From positions 62,001-126,000 of the forward strand of contig JACVRA010000088.1 of assembly GCA_019828545.1 (NCBI GenBank): a stretch of DNA of 64,000 nt. Reading direction: 5' to 3'. Position 1 is the first letter of the stretch, and every line of letters begins with the position of its first letter. A program made the position numbers and the translations under genes. Below, piece after piece: positions 33,944 to 45,711 of this stretch. The notes under the pieces were generated by a model, which was not told the DNA's origin, did no database searches, and worked only from the letters and a program-made list of their open reading frames with translations. Source of the DNA: Paracamarosporium sp. OC-R06-R3 (taxonomy: Eukaryota > Ascomycota > Dothideomycetes > Pleosporales > Didymosphaeriaceae).

Positions 33944-36046
33944 ATGAGTATCGCTTATCGGCCATTGAAAGAAAGGCGTGAAGAAATCAGGTTGCTAGAT
34001 CTGGAACCTGCCAGTAGGCTTGACGATCCCCTTCGCGGAACATTGCGCCATGCCAAGTTGGACGAGGCATATTATTCTGCGCTCTCCTATGTCTGGGGGC
34101 AAAGCGAAAGAGACAGGTCCAACATCGCGATCAAATACGAAAGAACTGCTCGCCAGTATCTCAGTGCCAAAATACATGGCAACTCGAGTTCACCGACGTA
34201 TATCCAAGATATTGGCAGCAGCCTGGCGGCAGCGCTTAGACATCTGCGACAGAAATATGGGAGAATCACCATCTGGACAGATGCTCTGTGCATCAACCAG
34301 AAGGATAATGAGGAGAAGTCCTGGCAAGTTCCGCTCATGAAGTCCATCTACTCAGAAGCGAAAGAGGTGCATGCATGGCTAGGTCCCAAGTACGACGACA
34401 AGCCTGACATGATTGCCAACGTCAACGCTGCTTTCGACCTGGCCGATACAGTCTGGAATCTGATGGAGGTGATTAAAGGCCCGCAGAGCCTCCTAACCGA
34501 AAACGATTGGCTTGAAGCTTGCTTTACGGTGGCTAGCCCGCACCAATCATCAGACCAAGCGCAGCGGGCATGGACTAAATTTTCCAACGAATTGCGTCGC
34601 GCTGCGCTGTCCAACCACTCAGTACAGGCGGGACTAGTGCCTATCAAGGCCCTTTCACAGAACGAATATTTCGCGAGAATGTGGATTCTACAAGAGACTG
34701 GCAGGGCGGTTAAGCTTACCTTTCATCACGGTTTACGACACACATCACACCGGCGTATGCTGCTCGCTCTGGGTCTTGCAAATTCTTTGCGCGATTCTCA
34801 CAGTAACTCTCCAATTGCAAAGCAGCTTCATGGATTTGATGCACGGTTCTTGGGCTGTCTATCAGCACGCACCACATGTGCGCAGAAAAGGTCTCTTCGA
34901 GACGTACTAGCAGGAGCATACTTCAGTCCGCCTCCACTCCATCAAGCAACTGACATCAAAGATCTCATCTACGCACGCTTGGGTCTGGCTGAAAACCCGC
35001 GCGGTATCAAAGTCGACTACGCACTGAGTGTTGCGGAGGTGTACACTTCTGCCTCTCAATTTCTTCTGGTTGAGGGCTTTATGGATACATTGATTGCATT
35101 TAAACCTTATAGGTTCCAACAAAAGCTTTTGGACCAGAATCTTCCTTCGTGGGCATACGACTGGTCCAAGAAAGGTTCCAATACCTTTGACCGGTACAGT
35201 GCTGCTGAAGGCACATCTCAAAAAGTTTCCATTAACCCCTACCGTGATCCCAAGTTCAAACAAACGCTTACCATGACGGGTGTCAATATTGGGAACGTTT
35301 GTGTCACACATGAGAGATTCTCTGCTGTGGTGACCGCATCAGGGTTGCATAAAGGAACAATTGCCCAGGGTAGCCTACGGGCCAACTCAGAACCGCTCTC
35401 TGCGGAGAAAAGGAGGATACTTATTCAAAATATTCACCGGGCTTATGAGAAGCTCGGCTTAGGATTTCCGGATGCTGACATCGAGTCACTTTTTAGCTAC
35501 CGCTCGCTGCCCTTTGCGTCTTTCTGGTGCTGGTGGGTACACTGGGTAGCATCCCTCGTGGACATGATTCAGGATGTGGAACTCCAGCGTCCTGAGAGGA
35601 GATTCCCAAATAACAATATCTCAGAGCTACTTTTGCGTGAAGCGCCCGAAGATCTAAACACTGGCGCGAACATACGGCAATTCGGAACTAAAACGGGACT
35701 TCTGGCTCTGGTGGATTATCAGCGTTGGTCAAGATTTCTCTCGAACAGAGATCGTGATCAGGATGTTTCTGAGAACAGCGTCGCCGTTCAATTTGCAGAG
35801 TCGCTGTTCCGTTCGGCGTGGGGCATGCGTCCTGCCGTGTTGGACAGCGGGCGGTTGGGTTACGTACCTGAAGACACCAAGCCCCGGGACGAAGTGGTGA
35901 TTTTTCACGGAGTCAAAGCTCCACTGGTAATTCGAAGAACCACGAAGGACGCGTACAGAATAGTCGGTCCAGCACACGTGTGCGGTGTGATGCAAGGTCA
36001 GCTCATGCAGGCTACGCTGCCCACTGATGTGTTTCAACTAGTTTAA
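33944..36046 (+). CDS. Heterokaryon-incompatibility (HET) domain protein
   Basis: Single exon of 700 residues from MSIAYRPLKERREEIRLLDL; the frame is open upstream but without an earlier ATG near the domain. The HET domain spans about residues 40-270 with its three landmarks: YSALSYVWG, then IWTDALCINQ, then FARMWILQET. HET proteins trigger non-self recognition and cell death after fusion of unlike hyphae, and many are NLR-independent paralogues of unknown role. The C-terminal end YRIVGPAHVCGVMQGQL is the usual close of this family. No NACHT, ankyrin or WD repeats are attached. Intact. Confidence 0.9.
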   Translation: MSIAYRPLKERREEIRLLDLEPASRLDDPLRGTLRHAKLDEAYYSALSYVWGQSERDRSNIAIKYERTARQYLSAKIHGNSSSPTYIQDIGSSLAAALRHLRQKYGRITIWTDALCINQKDNEEKSWQVPLMKSIYSEAKEVHAWLGPKYDDKPDMIANVNAAFDLADTVWNLMEVIKGPQSLLTENDWLEACFTVASPHQSSDQAQRAWTKFSNELRRAALSNHSVQAGLVPIKALSQNEYFARMWILQETGRAVKLTFHHGLRHTSHRRMLLALGLANSLRDSHSNSPIAKQLHGFDARFLGCLSARTTCAQKRSLRDVLAGAYFSPPPLHQATDIKDLIYARLGLAENPRGIKVDYALSVAEVYTSASQFLLVEGFMDTLIAFKPYRFQQKLLDQNLPSWAYDWSKKGSNTFDRYSAAEGTSQKVSINPYRDPKFKQTLTMTGVNIGNVCVTHERFSAVVTASGLHKGTIAQGSLRANSEPLSAEKRRILIQNIHRAYEKLGLGFPDADIESLFSYRSLPFASFWCWWVHWVASLVDMIQDVELQRPERRFPNNNISELLLREAPEDLNTGANIRQFGTKTGLLALVDYQRWSRFLSNRDRDQDVSENSVAVQFAESLFRSAWGMRPAVLDSGRLGYVPEDTKPRDEVVIFHGVKAPLVIRRTTKDAYRIVGPAHVCGVMQGQLMQATLPTDVFQLV

Positions 36047-36615
36047 AACGCTTGACGGACCCATTGGTAGCTGTGTCAAAGCACGAAACTCATTTGCTAA
36101 AACAAAGCGTCGCAGAAATCAATAGACTACTGCAATAAATGTTGATGATTACTCGAGAATGTACCCACTTTTCATCATAGATCATTTTGAAGTGCAAACT
36201 TCCATGTAGTGTGGGGGTATTGAAATTATCCGCTCTTCCATGAAACAAGGCTAAGAATTTCCTAACGAAAAGTTGGTGCCGATCTTCTGGCTCTAGTAGA
36301 TCCTTCATGCCCATTTGGTGAAGCTTCCATACCTTTCGAGACGTCTTCGATTTTCATTTTGCACGCTATGAGCGTAGAACTCAATACTCACGCGAATGAA
36401 GCGTTTTTTTTGTTTTCAGAGCTGCAGTTCTCAAATCATTGCGAATCGTTTGTGCTACCTGGTCTGTTTCTGATCCGTTTGTTGGATGGGAATCTTAGCT
36501 GCTGTGTCATAGAAAGAAACGGTTTGGCTTATATGCGTTCACTCTTTTCACGAGTGATCAAGAACATGGTCAGTACAAAGTGACGTAAGGAAATAATCAA
36601 TGATTCTACACTGGT
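36047..36615. other. Convergent spacer
   Basis: 569 bases between the HET gene and the F-box pseudogene. Nothing recognised. Confidence 0.4.
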
Positions 36616-37964
36616 CTATATTTCTGTTGCCGACCACTTACACTTCCAGTACCACGCCCAAATACCTTGTAAATCAATTGCTTCGACAATTCCAAAGGGA
36701 GTTATAACCGCATCCACCACCGACCAACGGTCCAGTATTGGAAATCTATGGGCAATCTTTAAATGCCCATTAGACTTGTTAACCGTTATCCTGAGCATGT
36801 CAAACGTGGCTTGTGATTGGTAGCGGTTCGATTCGAGGACGTATTCTTCCCCACTTGCACTTGTACTCACTAAATGAAACCGTATAGGTCTCTCCACTCC
36901 AAAGGAGAATTCATAATGAGGTAGCCCATCTAAGTGGTTGCGCGTCACGTCGTCGTTGTCGCCTTCAATACCATTAAAATGCATTTCTTCGGAGCTCACA
37001 TAGTTGTACACTGTCTAATCATCCTCCAAGAAAAAATTGGGCTCAGTCATGAGGGAAAGATGACATGTACTGAAAGACTTGACCCCATTTATTGTAAATG
37101 GTACAGGTGGTTGAAGAGTGGGTATTGGCAGAGAGTAAAAGTTCGGCGGTTGCATCAGCCCAGCGATATTTGGGCCATGAGTGGCGTTGTTGGCAAGTGC
37201 CCAGCAAAGCTCCTGGTAGAAAAAGCCAACTGCTCGATTTGCTAGGGCGTGAAGCATGGCTAAATGGTGGGCAGTGTCTCCGGTCCTGATGGCGTGACCA
37301 AGGTGATTGGTGAGGCGGAGCCATTGAACTGAGCGAAGAAGCCGAGGAGGCTTCACGTTATGGAGCTGAGTAGTGCTAGCTAGCAGCTGTGCGGACAGAT
37401 AGAAACCAGCCGCTTGGGCAACATGCCAGGTGTGACAGTCCCATGGGAGTTTGGGCGAGGCGGCGATGGTAAGTATGGCCCGTTTTGATGATTCACCATC
37501 TGGGCATGAAGCTATCGGAATGTTGCAAATATTTTCGCATAACTGACGGAGGACGCTAGCGTCTCTGGAAAGAGCTCCAGGATCTGTTAGAGTGTGCAGT
37601 GAAATTAGCAAACTGTTAAGGTCCAGCCATAGTTAGTGTGTAACATACGATGCAAAACAGTCGTGTGCGGTAGCCAGTTCTCTACGTCCTCGCGGTTAAG
37701 CGGTTTGCTCTGGTTAGCTAAGGCGTGGGCCACTACGTATTATCTCCATCCATCTCTGTCCGTGGTAAAGCGCAAGATAGCGTTGTACGAATCTCCTAGT
37801 ATATGTTGTGTCGACACAAGGTCCCGCCATGTAGTGTAGTCGTTGCAAGCAGCGTAAATGTAACGGCATGTAAGGATGAATGCAAGAGCTGAGTTGGACG
37901 GCAGTCTAATCAAAATCTTGCGCAGTAGCTCAACTGGCAGATGTTCTAGTTTAGGACACGCCAT
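36616..37964 (-). pseudogene. F-box protein gene with two in-frame stop codons
   Basis: Exons 37649-37964 and 36616-37583 (GTATGT donor, AACAG acceptor) total exactly 428 codons in one frame, but with TAA at 37740-37742 and TAG at 37015-37017. An F-box, CPKLEHLPVELLRKILIRLPS, starts at residue 3. Coding-like sequence continues past both stops: YVVAHALANQSKPLNREDVENW after the first, and VYNYVSSEEMHFNGIEG after the second, ending in a Trp-rich tail (WAWYWKCKW) usual in these fungal proteins. Each stop could derive from a Gln codon (CAA or CAG) by a C-to-T change. No intron with normal signals removes either stop. A shorter functional F-box peptide is possible but unlikely. Confidence 0.72.
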
Positions 37965-39100
37965 AAGAGATGAGCGCACAGGATACTCGGAAGGAAAGAA
38001 ATCAAGTAGGGTGTAGGAAACACGCTTTGATAGGACCTATAACTTGCACGATGAGGGGTTGTGATATGTTTGAGGTAGTTGTTAATTTTAGAACCCGTGC
38101 CGCAAGCATCCTGGCCTGTCCTCATAACAAATCGTATACCAGTGCCGAGGCTTCCTCCGATCGTCCTCGCCTTTTGAACGCCCCACTCTAACATTGCCAT
38201 TTTAAGCGTCACACGAGGATCGGACTGGATCCTAATAAATCGCATCTTTTGACATCCACTGAACAATGCGCACTTCTGCTTATCAAACCTAATCACTGCA
38301 TGCATCGTTTCGGCCGTTGAGTACACATCATATAATTCCCCCCGCTTCGGAAAAACAAAGTGAGAATGTGAAGACTCCCGCCGTCAGCGCATCCTCATGA
38401 TAATCTTTGATAAGGCTTCATTATAGTCATGTGCTTAATTCTACCTAAATTGACATCCTGTGTACGTCTCGCCGTAAGACGATCAGGAACTTAGCTGACC
38501 GTGGTAAGAAACCAGATTTAAATTGATACATCACCGCAGATATTTTAAGAGGGGTATGAGGGTAGCGTCGAAGCATACGATATCAAACAGCTGCTAATGT
38601 GTAGTTGTTCCTCAGACACCTTAAGCCGCTCAAGGTTAAAGACACTTTCTCAATTTGTAATATAGACTGGTGTTGGGCGACCCGGCGGGTCGGCCCTAGG
38701 CTCTAGAGTTGGAGTCACGCACTGAATGCTGTACCGTTACTAATCTGTGGGTTTATATTTTCTCGTCAACAGTCCTTTGGAGTCGTTGCATCTCAATCTG
38801 TAAGATCAACAAGCTGACCATGATATCATGAGATTTTTAGAATTTTCGTAGTGAGTTCCTCGATTATGGATTATTACTTGAGCTTGTGGGCCCTGATAGG
38901 CAGTTCCCTTCTGCTGGAGCTTCTATCTCTTCTCGTTGTATGTCCGCTATGGGCAAGGCATCACCAGGAAGATGACTTTCGGATGGCTTTCGTCAACGTG
39001 CTTGTTTGATCAAGAATTTATAATTGTGTAATGAAAGCTGAAGGGCAAACTAATTTGGTTTGCTTATAGTATAACTGGTATGGAGTTTTCGTATGGACGA
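37965..39100. other. Gene-free, AT-rich spacer
   Basis: About 1.1 kb between tandem minus-strand genes. A 126-codon open frame at 37,946-38,326 overlaps the F-box start and shows no family resemblance. Nothing else recognised. Confidence 0.4.
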
Positions 39101-41285
39101 CTAGAGCTCGTCCTTACCCTCCTCTCTACGTATCCAAATCCTTTGTCTTAGGCCTCGCGGTTGCGTTTTAGGATTTTCGATCAATCGTATTTCCAGATTT
39201 CTCACTTTCTTTTCGATATCGCTAGGCGTCGTCGCATCCATGCTCCCAGGCTCCGGTCGCCATTCGCTATGCAACAGCAAAGCAAGTGGGCTGTATTTCC
39301 ATATTCCCACTCGCCGTTTACGAGTCGATATGATAGTACCTACAAGAAGTACAGCTACTGTGACTAGGAGAGCAGCAGGTAGCGCAAGCCAAGCCCATCT
39401 TACAGACACATGCTGTTGGTCAACGTACACGTCTCCGGGAACACGATGACTAAGAGCAAAAAAATTGGCGGGGAGACCGGTAGAATTCTGGGGATCGTTT
39501 TGAAGCTGTAGGATTGTATCGTTCGAACGAAGTGCTATAGTCATGTAATACGCTAAGTTCTGCATCGCCTCGGTGATATTTGGAGACATATATAGCATTG
39601 TAAGGACCTGGTCCCCAATAAGTGCGTTAGTTGCGCTCGTGGAGACGTTCTTACCACTCCTTCCGTGTACGAACATAGCAGGCACCGTTGTTAGGTAGAA
39701 ATCAAACTCAGTATCGAGTTTTATTGTGACAGGTGTTTCGTTGCAGCGCGTTGTTGAACCAGGGCCACACTTTGGTTTGTAGGTGTAGGCGTAGACGGAT
39801 CCAACTCCACTGGGGCTGTCGTAAGATTCTGCTCGGGTCACTTCGCTCAAAGTCTTCTCTGTGTACACGCCATTTTCCACATTTGCACTTATTTCGTGCA
39901 TGCAAGTGTAGAAGCTGCAAATTCCCGAGTCCAGTGTACTTGTGTTGCTAATGTATGGAGTTTCTCTGTAAGTGACCATGTTATCTTTAGCCCGAACCCA
40001 TTGGATCTCAAGCACCAGAGTGGTCGGCACAGTAGATCCAGGAAAAGCGTGGATATTGTTTTTTGCATCTGTGTATCGCAGATATCGACTGTCCATGAAA
40101 AGTACAGTGGACCCTTCGTCAGGCACAGTTTTCCCGGGATCAAAAAGTGGGGGCGATCCTGTTTTGTTTGTAATTTCGGGATTATTCATGATGTCTTGGA
40201 GTACAGCAGACCTGCTAATCTTACAGACATTTGAAAGCTCATCTTCGGCGTCAGTTTCTGTTGGGTGGCATTCCAGCGCATAACGATCACTTGTATCGAT
40301 GCACTGAACACCAACGGCAAGTGTATTGAACGGATCCCAAGTACAATTTCCGGACGGACAGTAGTAAGGTGGTTGAGGAAGGGATACCATGCCGGATGAT
40401 AGTAGTCCAGAATACATAGCACTTTTCATATTGAACGGGAAGGAACCTCCTTCCACTATTGCCTGGTTAGCGTTCTGATGGCTATGAGGACGTGAAAATC
40501 AGATATACTATTGCTGCGGGATCAACGTACAGGACATGAGGGTGTCGAAAGACATCGAGGAACGAGTGCCGTTGTATGTACGTGCCATGGATGCATAAGC
40601 AGTGGAGTTATCATGTACAACTCTAGTATAGTACAGGAGAACGCTTTGTTGGAAAAAGGGACCAACAACAATGGCAACAAGCGATGCCACTACTCCAAGG
40701 TATGCGAGGGAGCTGTTCACGCTATTAGAATTTAGACCACAACCCTTAGCAGCACTAGAAGGCGCACCTTCTAATTCCAACATAGAGTGCTTGTATGCCT
40801 CCAATAGGGCCTCGACTGGCATCGTCAAAGGCAATTATGTGCCGCATTGGCCTCTGATTTGAGGAAAGCCAGACCCAGCATAGCTGGCTTATGCAACTCG
40901 CGACAGGGACCATTACTCCCGCACGGAACAGCATAGATGCAAACGATAGGACAGTATTAAGGGTGATATCTGTGGACCATGATGGACTGACCCGGTTATT
41001 GCATGTCGCTAATAGCACGATCACGGCAATCAGAACTGAAGTGCCGAGTGCAAGACCAAGTATCTCGTATAGCCACGTGCTGGGAAGAAGGACTGAAGAT
41101 GTAGACTTTGTTGAATTGATCGCCTTTTCTAGCCTTTCGGGACTCGCTTGCTCGTCATCAGAGTTTGAAATCCCTTCATCCGAAGCTAATAGGTAATATG
41201 TTTGATACGGAGGTATTTCTTCCGAGGTTGGCGATTCTCTCGAGGCTACGTGCACTACTTCCCCGGAACGGGAGTGGTCAGACAT
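39101..41285 (-). CDS. DUF3176 fungal membrane protein
   Basis: Exons 40768-41285, 40531-40721 and 39101-40455 join to 687 residues (GTGCGC and GTACGT donors, AATAG acceptors). The family signature is present: SQLCWVWLSSNQRPMRHI, FDDASRGPIGG, then VASLVAIVVGPFFQQSVL across the first junction. Predicted membrane segments: ILGLALGTSVLIAVIVLLA (about residues 73-92), one around residues 108-126, one near the second exon, and WAWLALPAALLVTVAVLLVG close to the C-terminus. The long loop between is extracytoplasmic in type, with Cys residues and N-glycosylation sites (PSGNCTWDPF). DUF3176 proteins are abundant in Dothideomycetes and uncharacterised. Confidence 0.85.
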
Positions 41286-41779
41286 ATTTGGTTAGGTATA
41301 AGCTTGTAAGAGGACTTAGTGAGGCAAGGCAAAGATTCTTCATCTTCGAGGAGACGGACTTTGGTAAAGAGATATCTACACTCGGACTTCATGGGGGCTT
41401 AGCGCCAAACGCCAAACGCCTGACACAGCCTACCACAGCTAAGCAACTTTGATCCGGATTGTCGATACAATAATAGGCCAGCGAGGAATAAGGACATCAT
41501 TGGACAAATGAAGGTCGATAGCGATAATCACGTCAGGAGGATTGGCCCGAACAATAAGCGAATTTCCCGAAACGGTTTAGTTCCGCTATCTGGTTGTATG
41601 AACACTTGAACACTGGAGTTCGATTACTCATCGCAACCGCGGCATAGTGACTTAAGTCTTACCCAATACCAATACATCGTCTAGTGAATGAAGACACTGT
41701 CTGATTCCGTGGTGTTAAGAAAGATCGACCCAAAACTCCAACTGCTCTATTGTAAGTGGCCAGGTAAAGTAAGAACAAC

Positions 41780-41896
41780 NNNNNNNNNNNNNNNNNNNNN
41801 NNNNNNNNNNNNNNNNNNNNNNNNNNNNNNNNNNNNNNNNNNNNNNNNNNNNNNNNNNNNNNNNNNNNNNNNNNNNNNNNNNNNNNNNNNNNNNNN
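41780..41896. other. Assembly gap (117 N)
   Basis: A run of undetermined bases; apparent open frames crossing it are not meaningful. Confidence 1.
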
Positions 41897-42448
41897 GCCT
41901 TATAGAAACTATGTGACGTAGTTACATCTATTGTATCTTTCACAGTACCACTATGCGTATATGTGATTGATCTTGTCCTGGCCCACTTTCTGCTTCTTTG
42001 AAGCAATTTCAGTTAGTAAATAGCGGGTTAAATTTTTGACGGCCTCATTATAATTGTGTAACCGATAGATAGCGATGGTGGATTAATTAAATAGCAGCGT
42101 AGTAGTGGCGATGTATAACCTAAATCAAAATTCCCCTGCAATCACCCATTTGTGTTGGCTATTTTGCTGCGGCTAGCCCTCTGTATCAACAAGGCAGAGT
42201 TACATGAACATCCCATTCTTTCAAATATTAAAAACCCAGACATGCGCTACAATGGGGTAGCAATCTCCGTTTTCTTGCTATTGACCTTAAGCATTGGTTG
42301 GAAAGCCACTACGATACTCTTGGCGATCCGACCACGAATGTTGTAGTGGAGTAACGCACTGTGAAGATCAAGACAAGTACTATACATGTTTAGACGCCAC
42401 AGTATGTTACACTGCTGGGATCAAGAAGCATACCCAACGCCTTAAGTT

Positions 42449-42487
42449 GTGCTGGGGCTATCGTGCTGGGGCTGTTGTGCTGGGGCC
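42449..42487 (+). repeat. Short tandem repeat TGTGCTGGGGC
   Basis: Three imperfect copies of a 14-15-base unit containing GTGCTGGGGC. Confidence 0.6.
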
Positions 42488-43055
42488 AACATGTGACGAA
42501 GCGAAGGTCTCTTACGGTACACGTTGAGGGATATATAGAACACACCAGCTTGCTCCACTATGCATTTAGATAAGTGGGACATACCCAAATAGGTGTTATG
42601 TGAACGCGTATGGAAGCACATTGATGTCGATCAGATATCTACTCAACAAGGCTGATAGGGTATCTCAATATTGGGTTCCCTAGAGATAATGTTTTGGCAT
42701 AGCATAGGCCACGTCAAAACTGACAAGAAAGCTGAGGCGGTCAATCATGCAGAGGTGTGCACTCAATCAATCAGGCTGATGCGGGCATGTAGCTGATTGG
42801 TGGCGAAGATCCTAGAACATACGCTGTACGACAGTAATGCGGACCAAGACTGCTTATTGATCCACATTTACCGACGCGATGGGCAAGCGAAAGCCTATAA
42901 TCGCCGTTTTGCGACGGTAGGCAAACTGATCCGAACGGTAAGCCTAGTTCTTGATGCGGTTCAGCTCTGCAGTCCAGGTTTACGAATATTGAGACGGTGT
43001 CCTGCACGCCCAAGAAGGCTTCTGGAGATATTGAGCCTCACCACTCTCCAAAGAC

Positions 43056-44396
43056 ATGACTCTCATTGCACCCCACAATCCTATCGGCATATCTGCTGTC
43101 GTTGTCGGCGCGATTGGAGGACTGTTCGCTGTCGTCGCTGTCCTCTTGAGGATCTGGGCGAGGAACCTCCAAAAGGCATCACTGGACGCAAGCGATTATA
43201 CGTGCATAATCGCTTTGGTAATTTCACGACGTCAAGGTTCATTCTCGGCACTGACTCGGATCAGGTTGTGGCGTTGGCCCTGGTGGCATCAACAATTGAC
43301 AGTTAGACAATCTGAGAGAATTGATCATTCGAATCTATACTGACCTAGATGTAGCCGTCGTCCAGGGACTTGGGCTGCCAACTCAAAAGCTGACTCCTGA
43401 GCAAATCAGCAGGTTTTCAAAGGTGAGCCGCTCCGAAAAACTGATGTGTCGGCTCGAGCTCACCATATCTCCAATAGGGAATGCTGGCCGGAATCTACAC
43501 TTGGACCACTAGTAACACTCTCGTCAGGATTTCAATGATCCTGATGTACATTCGGCTCTTCCCGTCTCGAACGTTTACCCGAATCTGCTATGCATTCCTA
43601 GGTGTGAATGTCGCATATCTAATCGCAAACTACATTGGCGCAGGGCTCATATGCCGCCCTTTTGCATATTATTGGGACCAAACAATCGAAGGTGGACACT
43701 GCGATGATAGACAGCGCTTCTACTTGTGGAATGGCGTGCAAAACCTCGTTTCGGACGTCGTACTAGTTGCAATGCCAATGCCATTCTTGTGGAACCTCCA
43801 TATGCCATGGTCAAAGAAGCTCCCTCTTATCTTTTTGTTTGGAATGGGATTTGGGTCAGTATATTCCCTAGAGATCAAGCTGCTTCTTTCTGACCGTGTC
43901 TTTCAGAATCTGTGTCATCACTCTCATGCGCACAATCGAAATAGCGAACGCTGACCTGGAAGATGTCACCCACGACTACGGATCAGTACGCATACTATCC
44001 ATACTTGAGCCTTTGTTGGGGATCATCAACTGCAGCTTACCAATGATGCGTCCTGTGCTTTCACAACTTGCCAAGATAGCTGGCTTCAACAAGAGCAGCA
44101 TCGATGGCAATAGGACTAGCCACCCACATGTGCTTTCAATTGGTTCTAAGCGCACTCGTGGTAAAACCCCCGACTGTTACCCTCTCGATACAATGGTCAC
44201 GACGGACGGTGACTTCCATATAGGCCCTGAGAGGAGCGATGTGAAGGACGAGAGTGATTCACTGAAAGGGCTAGTGAGAGAGAGACAGAAGTCCGATGTG
44301 TTATCAGAGGAGAATAAGGCATTAGATCTAACGACAAGTCTGAGTCGTGATGCTGAGAGTCTGTCATTGGGCACAGGATCAGTAAACAAGTATTGA
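43056..44396 (+). CDS. PTH11-like rhodopsin-fold integral membrane protein
   Basis: Four exons, 43056-43236, 43349-43422, 43478-43854 and 43907-44396, give 373 residues; the last three joins are well supported, while the first intron (GTTCAT donor) is the weakest. Seven-helix layout: AVVVGAIGGLFAVVAVLLRIWAR (helix 1), then segments at DYTCIIAL, LAGIYTWTTSNTLVRISMIL, ICYAFLGVNVAYLIANYI, FYLWNGVQNLVSDVVLVAMPMPFLW, LIFLFGMGFGICVITLMRTI and the ILSILEPLLGIINCSLPMM region. The conserved C...W....H/C D pattern around LICRPFAYYWD and GGHCDD is typical. No CFEM domain. The hydrophilic C-terminal tail (about 90 residues) may signal. These receptors sense surface or host cues in plant-associated fungi; ligand unknown. 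Confidence 0.8.
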
Positions 44397-45266
44397 GGGC
44401 CGTTACTGGTAGTATCATAGATTCGACTACGTTTTGACAATTTTGTAGCCAAGGTACAGGTTGTTGATTATTCACACCAACGTAAATCGTGCTACTCGCT
44501 GTCCGAAAAAGTCACTATCCAGTTCATATTGTGCACTATCGCGTCAATTCTGAGCAGCCTACGAGGATGTTGTCCTGATGTTCTTTTGACGTGCTGACAT
44601 AACAGTCTGGAAAGCCTCGAGGCGTATGCGGTAGTTGATCTGCACGGCTTGATCGTTCGCGACATTATCTCGAATTTCAAGTCGGTCAATATTTTTCCAT
44701 ATATCATCGCCCGACGTGCCATTGATCTGGAAGGACTTACCAAATGCCACGTTGTTTAGAATGACGTCATCCAAGAGTGTTTTATCACCACTTTATTCGC
44801 TGCCATTGTCGCTGGCGAGAGACAGGAGATCGTCCGGGGTGAGTGGTACGGTACCGTCATCTGAATGAGTCAGCTACTGATTAAAAACATCATATGTAAC
44901 AGAGGCACGCGAACTGCCCTTACTTTTAGTCGATGCTTACAGGTTTGGCCATTTGTGATAAGAGATTGTTGATATCAAGTACTATTATATGTGTGTACTA
45001 AGTATACTTTGCACAGTATGTATTGAAGATACTTGATTGCCTAGACTGGGTAAAATGTCATGCCAACATCAACATATGAAGAATAGCTGTAATATTTTAG
45101 AATATTCCACTATATAAGGATACTGTTAAAGGAATGTGTATATGTATGTGCATGTGCCAAATCAGGACAGTAAACAACCGCGCTCACATCCTCCGATAGC
45201 GTACCGTAATCCAAGCATTCGTCTGCAAACTTGACCGTGAGTAAGGAAATCAGCTACGATGGTACT
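44397..45266. other. AT-rich spacer
   Basis: 870 bases between convergent genes. A minus-strand coding-like tail (DDGTVPLTPDD then a stop at 44,793) follows an AG acceptor but could not be joined to a credible upstream exon. Confidence 0.4.
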
Positions 45267-45711
45267 CTAGTTTCCGTCGTTTCGGCACTGTGAAAAGGTC
45301 ATCAACAAATAGCCTAACAGACCCTTACCAGAAAAACTTACGCAAACAGAGATAACATCATTACCGCATTTACCAGAGCGAGAATCGGTGCGGCACTTGT
45401 AACTATATCGCGCGGTCAGTATTATCAAAGCTGTCGAGCGTTTCATCGTTCGGGACCTACACTGTGCCAGAATTGGTTGTGTATTTGTTAAACTTGATCG
45501 GTGAAGGCGTGCATCCGAACTTGCCTTGCGTGCATGGATTTTTGTTGGTTGTCAAGCTATCGGTAACCTTGCAATTGGCGTCATAGACGCTCCATCTGCT
45601 GATTCCATGTCCGAGCTTCTGCTGGTTGCCAATGCCGTAGTTGAAGCCAGGGCAGATGGCAACAGTGAAGCCGGACAAGGACGCAGCAAGGATGGCAGCA
45701 GAGAAATACAT
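45267..45711 (-). CDS. Small secreted eight-cysteine protein (effector candidate)
   Basis: Three exons, 45461-45711, 45342-45402 and 45267-45287, give 110 residues. Donors are GTAGGT and GTAAGT and acceptors TATAG and CACAG; the joins add three or more Cys that an unspliced reading would lose, ending CCRNDGN. MYFSAAILAASLSGFTVA is a signal peptide. The mature part of about 92 residues has eight Cys (CPGFNYG, NCKV, PCTQ, GCTP, KCRT, KCGN, and VCC), enough for four disulfide bonds, plus conserved-looking GISRWSVYDANC. Size, secretion and Cys content fit a fungal effector or antimicrobial-type protein; no named family was recognised. It stands alone in an AT-rich, gene-poor stretch near an assembly gap. 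Confidence 0.8.

Larger units (their letters stand above)
41286..43055. other. Gene-free spacer with assembly gap
   Basis: 1.8 kb, AT-rich, with 117 unknown bases at 41,780-41,896. Nearby short frames lack any family resemblance. A three-copy GC-rich micro-repeat lies at about 42,449-42,487. It includes the upstream regions of both flanking genes. Confidence 0.5.

Noticed and set aside
37946..38326. 126-codon minus-strand frame upstream of the F-box pseudogene
   Set aside because: No domain, no start context, and it overlaps the F-box start in a different frame.
44793..44860. Possible terminal exon on the minus strand (DDGTVPLTPDD followed by a stop)
   Set aside because: It looks coding and follows an AG, but no upstream exon with a start and proper donor could be joined.
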